Positions 3,408 through 5,335 of a DNA stretch of 5,335 nucleotides are shown piece after piece. Source of the DNA: Candidatus Aenigmatarchaeota archaeon (GTDB taxonomy: Archaea > Aenigmatarchaeota > Aenigmatarchaeia > QMZP01); contig DAOUYM010000053.1 in assembly GCA_030666115.1 (NCBI GenBank), forward strand, positions 1 through 5,335, read 5' to 3'. How positions within the stretch are numbered: the first letter of the stretch is position 1; the number at the start of each line of letters is the position of its first letter. The translations under genes and the position numbers were made by a program. The notes beneath the pieces were generated by a model. That model was not told where the DNA came from. It searched no databases and saw only the letters and a program-made list of their open reading frames with translations.

Positions 3408-3883
3408 TAATTTATTGCTGCATTGTCCCCAATTCTTAGTACAATTTGTTCTGCCAGACCCCCATTGATCTCCAGGACATACCTGGCCTCGTGGTCAGGG
3501 GTTATGTATGGACAGGAAAGAGGGCCACACGGTTGGGCATTCTCTTCTATGTGGACTACTGTCATGTTCTCATTGATCCATATGATGTCGAGCGGGATCA
3601 GGGTATTCCTCATCCAGAATGGATAGATTCCCTCCTCTTGGAAGATGAAGAGCATTCCCTTATCCGGATCCATGCTTTCCCTGTGCATCAATCCCTGGGA
3701 CATCTGTTCGGGTGTGATGGCGATCTCGATCTGAAAGCAATCGTTATCATCATTGAAGCAGACGGTTGGATTGTTTGGTTCGTCGCCTGTTACGGTATTA
3801 TCCATTAAACCCGGATAATTGACTATAATAACTGCAATAATTATGACTATGATAGCTGCTATAGGAGTGGTTATTTTCCTCAT
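3401..3883 (-). CDS. DUF192 family protein with N-terminal membrane anchor
   Basis: A 160-residue protein starting MRKITTPIAAIIVIIIAVII, a short basic n-region and one membrane helix, so the rest is probably extracellular. The DUF192 domain follows from about residue 53. Its hallmarks are visible: QGLMHRESM, then DKGMLFIFQ, then PFWMRNTLIPLDIIWIN, and a terminal strand region LEINGGLAEQIVLRIGD. The biochemical role of the family is unknown. Two cysteine pairs (VCFNDDNDCF and PCGPLSC) could form disulfides outside the cell. I chose the start at 3883 because a TATA-like box (TTATATAT, 3914-3907) sits exactly at -31 to -24 and no Shine-Dalgarno is present, implying a leaderless mRNA. In-frame ATGs at 3904 and 3928 would add 7 or 15 residues ahead of the anchor. 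The gene is divergent from thrS and directly upstream of tRNA-Gln. Confidence 0.88.
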   Translation of the reverse strand: MRKITTPIAAIIVIIIAVIIVNYPGLMDNTVTGDEPNNPTVCFNDDNDCFQIEIAITPEQMSQGLMHRESMDPDKGMLFIFQEEGIYPFWMRNTLIPLDIIWINENMTVVHIEENAQPCGPLSCPYITPDHEARYVLEINGGLAEQIVLRIGDNAAINYL

Positions 3884-3906
3884 GTCTGAATTCTTTGAGG
3901 TCATTA

Positions 3907-3914
3907 ATATATAA
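3907..3914 (-). promoter_or_regulatory. TATA box for the DUF192 gene
   Basis: TTATATAT on the minus strand occupies -31 to -24 relative to the A of the ATG at 3883. A weaker box (CTTAAATT, 3934-3927) stands about 26 nt before the alternative ATG at 3904. Confidence 0.5.
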
Positions 3915-3928
3915 TCTGTGATTACCAA

Positions 3929-3936
3929 TTTAAGAA
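3929..3936 (+). promoter_or_regulatory. Candidate TATA box for thrS
   Basis: TTTAAGAA predicts a start near 3960 and a leader of about 11 nt (GGGCGAAG...) before ATG 3971. The core TTTAA is nearly symmetric and could also serve the minus strand, so this 87-bp gap (3884-3970) may hold a shared divergent promoter. No strong Shine-Dalgarno is seen before thrS. Confidence 0.35.
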
Positions 3937-3970
3937 AGCAATCCCAAAATAAATAAACAGGGCGAAGTCT

Positions 3971-5335
3971 ATGAAGATTCTTTTACTACATTCGGATTTC
4001 ATTGAATGGGAACCAAAGAAGAAGGCCATAAAGGGAGCAGAAGAGATAGAGAAGAAAGTGAGCAGCGTGGACGAGGTCCTGGTGGTTTTCTCTGCTGTCG
4101 AAAAGACCGACGAAGGCAAGGAGCGTTCCATAACAGCAAAGACATCCAAGGAGATAGCAAAGGTTGCCAGGGAGGTCAAGGCGAAGAACATCGTGATCTA
4201 CCCCTACGTCCATCTATCCACTAACCCATCATCCCCAGCGAGTGCCCTCAGGGTTCTGAGGGGAATTGAGAAGGACCTCAAGGAAATGAAGCTCAAGGTT
4301 TACAGGGCACCATTCGGCTACTACAAGAGGTTCAAGATCTCAGTCAAGGGCCACCCGATGTCAGAGCTCTCCAGGGAGATTGTGCCTGAGGGTGATGCAA
4401 AGTATGCGAAGGGTAAGAATGAGGGGGATGAGATATCGGAGGCAGTGAAGAAAGAGAGAACCCTAAAGTCCAAATGGATCATATTGGATCCGTCAGGAAG
4501 GGAGCATTCCATAGAGATGAAGAGCGGGAAACCCATTGGTTTCAATTTCTCAGAGCATGATAAACTTGATAAGATGGTCAGGTACGAGATGGCCAAATCA
4601 AGACTGGTAAAGGAAGAGCCGCCGCACATAAAGTTCATGCGCAAGCTGGAACTGGTTGATTACGAGCCAGGCAGTGATCCGGGAAATTTCAGGTTCTTCC
4701 CAAAGGGTAAGATGATCAAGTCCCTGATAGAGGAGTGGGTCAGTAACAAGATGTCAGATTACGGTGCAATGGAAGTGGAGACCCCGATAATGTATGATTA
4801 CGAGCACCCCGTGCTCAAGAACTACCTCAACAGGTTCCCGGCAAGGCAGTACACCATCGAGACTCCGGAAAAGAAGGTATTCCTTCGATTCTCGGCCTGT
4901 TTCGGGCAATTCCTTATGGCCAAGGACAGCAGCATATCCTACCGGAACCTGCCCATGAGGATGTATGAAATGACCCGTTACTCCTTCAGGGTTGAACAGC
5001 ATGGAGAGCTGGCGGGCCTCCGGAGGTTGAGGAGCTTCACCATGCCTGATTGTCATGCCATGTGCAGGGATCAGGAAGAGGCCAAGAAGGAGATGATGGT
5101 GAGGTTTGGAATAGCGAACGATGTGCTGAAGGGACTGGGACTGAGTACGAAGAAGGACATAGAGTTCTCCATAAGGGTTGTCAAGGACTTCTATGACAAG
5201 AACAAGGCCTACGTGAAGAAGCTGGTGAAGTCCTGGGGAAGGCCGGTCCTGCTGGAGATATGGGACAAGAAGTTCTTCTACTTCATCTTCAAGCTTGAGT
5301 GGAACTTTGTTGACGCTCTGGACAAGGCTTCCTGC
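3971..5335 (+). CDS. thrS: Threonyl-tRNA synthetase, archaeal type (partial, 3' end beyond window)
   Basis: The frame stays open to the last base, giving 455 residues of an enzyme usually a little over 600 long. It joins threonine to tRNA-Thr in the cytoplasm. Residues 1-136 are the archaeal editing domain related to D-aminoacyl-tRNA deacylase: LLHSDFIEWEP at the N-terminus, YPYVHLS at 77-83 and APFGYYKRFKIS..GHP at 113-129. This domain removes serine mischarged onto tRNA-Thr. The class II catalytic core begins near 220. Motif 1 lies around 265-290, C310 (RFSACFGQF) is the first zinc ligand, motif 2 is FRVEQHGELAGLRRLRSF at 339-356, and H362 in PDCHAMC is the second zinc ligand. Motif 3 and the anticodon-binding domain lie outside the window. 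ATG 3971 gives the canonical N-terminus. Confidence 0.96.
   Translation, partial: MKILLLHSDFIEWEPKKKAIKGAEEIEKKVSSVDEVLVVFSAVEKTDEGKERSITAKTSKEIAKVAREVKAKNIVIYPYVHLSTNPSSPASALRVLRGIEKDLKEMKLKVYRAPFGYYKRFKISVKGHPMSELSREIVPEGDAKYAKGKNEGDEISEAVKKERTLKSKWIILDPSGREHSIEMKSGKPIGFNFSEHDKLDKMVRYEMAKSRLVKEEPPHIKFMRKLELVDYEPGSDPGNFRFFPKGKMIKSLIEEWVSNKMSDYGAMEVETPIMYDYEHPVLKNYLNRFPARQYTIETPEKKVFLRFSACFGQFLMAKDSSISYRNLPMRMYEMTRYSFRVEQHGELAGLRRLRSFTMPDCHAMCRDQEEAKKEMMVRFGIANDVLKGLGLSTKKDIEFSIRVVKDFYDKNKAYVKKLVKSWGRPVLLEIWDKKFFYFIFKLEWNFVDALDKASC

Noticed and set aside
3423..3808. Plus-strand ORFs at 3423-3626 and 3446-3808
   Set aside because: They lie opposite the DUF192 gene, whose motifs are unmistakable, and contain no recognisable domain.
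3922..5056. Minus-strand ORFs at 3922-4191, 3986-4213, 4321-4644 and 4754-5056, and a plus-strand ORF at 4006-4224
   Set aside because: All are shadows of thrS, which is continuous in another frame to the window edge and so carries the real coding signal.

Overview
The window looks archaeal. The right edge carries the archaeal form of threonyl-tRNA synthetase, with its D-aminoacyl-tRNA-deacylase-like N-terminal editing domain. The left edge ends in what looks like the C-terminal tail of GatE, the archaea-specific Glu-tRNA(Gln) amidotransferase subunit. Promoters look like archaeal TATA boxes placed 24-31 nt before the start. A DPANN-type lineage is my guess from the wording of the ThrRS N-terminus; nothing here proves it.

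Layout. 1-312: end of gatE (+). 398-829: RDD-family membrane protein (+), probably from a TTG start behind a strong Shine-Dalgarno. 896-1525: class I SAM methyltransferase (+), apparently leaderless. 1525-3283: an island bounded and divided by three direct copies of the 3' end of a tRNA-Gln gene. Its left segment (about 0.6 kb) carries a ribbon-helix-helix antitoxin and RelE-like toxin with a palindromic operator. Its right segment (about 1.15 kb) carries an AT-rich, Sec-exported, beta-rich protein of bacterial appearance and a small possible membrane ORF. 3267-3373: the intact tRNA-Gln(CUG) (-), interrupted by a predicted 34-nt intron in the D-loop. 3401-3883: membrane-anchored DUF192 protein (-). 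3971-5335: thrS (+), running off the right edge.

How it fits together. gatE, tRNA-Gln and thrS are translation genes; GatDE acts on Glu-tRNA(Gln), so the tRNA here is a substrate class of the enzyme encoded at the left edge. The tRNA 3' end appears to have served as an integration site: extra copies of its last 17 bases sit at 1530 and 2121, in the same orientation as the gene, and the DNA between them is AT-rich accessory material. No integrase is visible, so the segments are either remnants or very small elements mobilised in trans. The two points most worth following up are the D-loop intron and the tandem tRNA-end-flanked cassettes.
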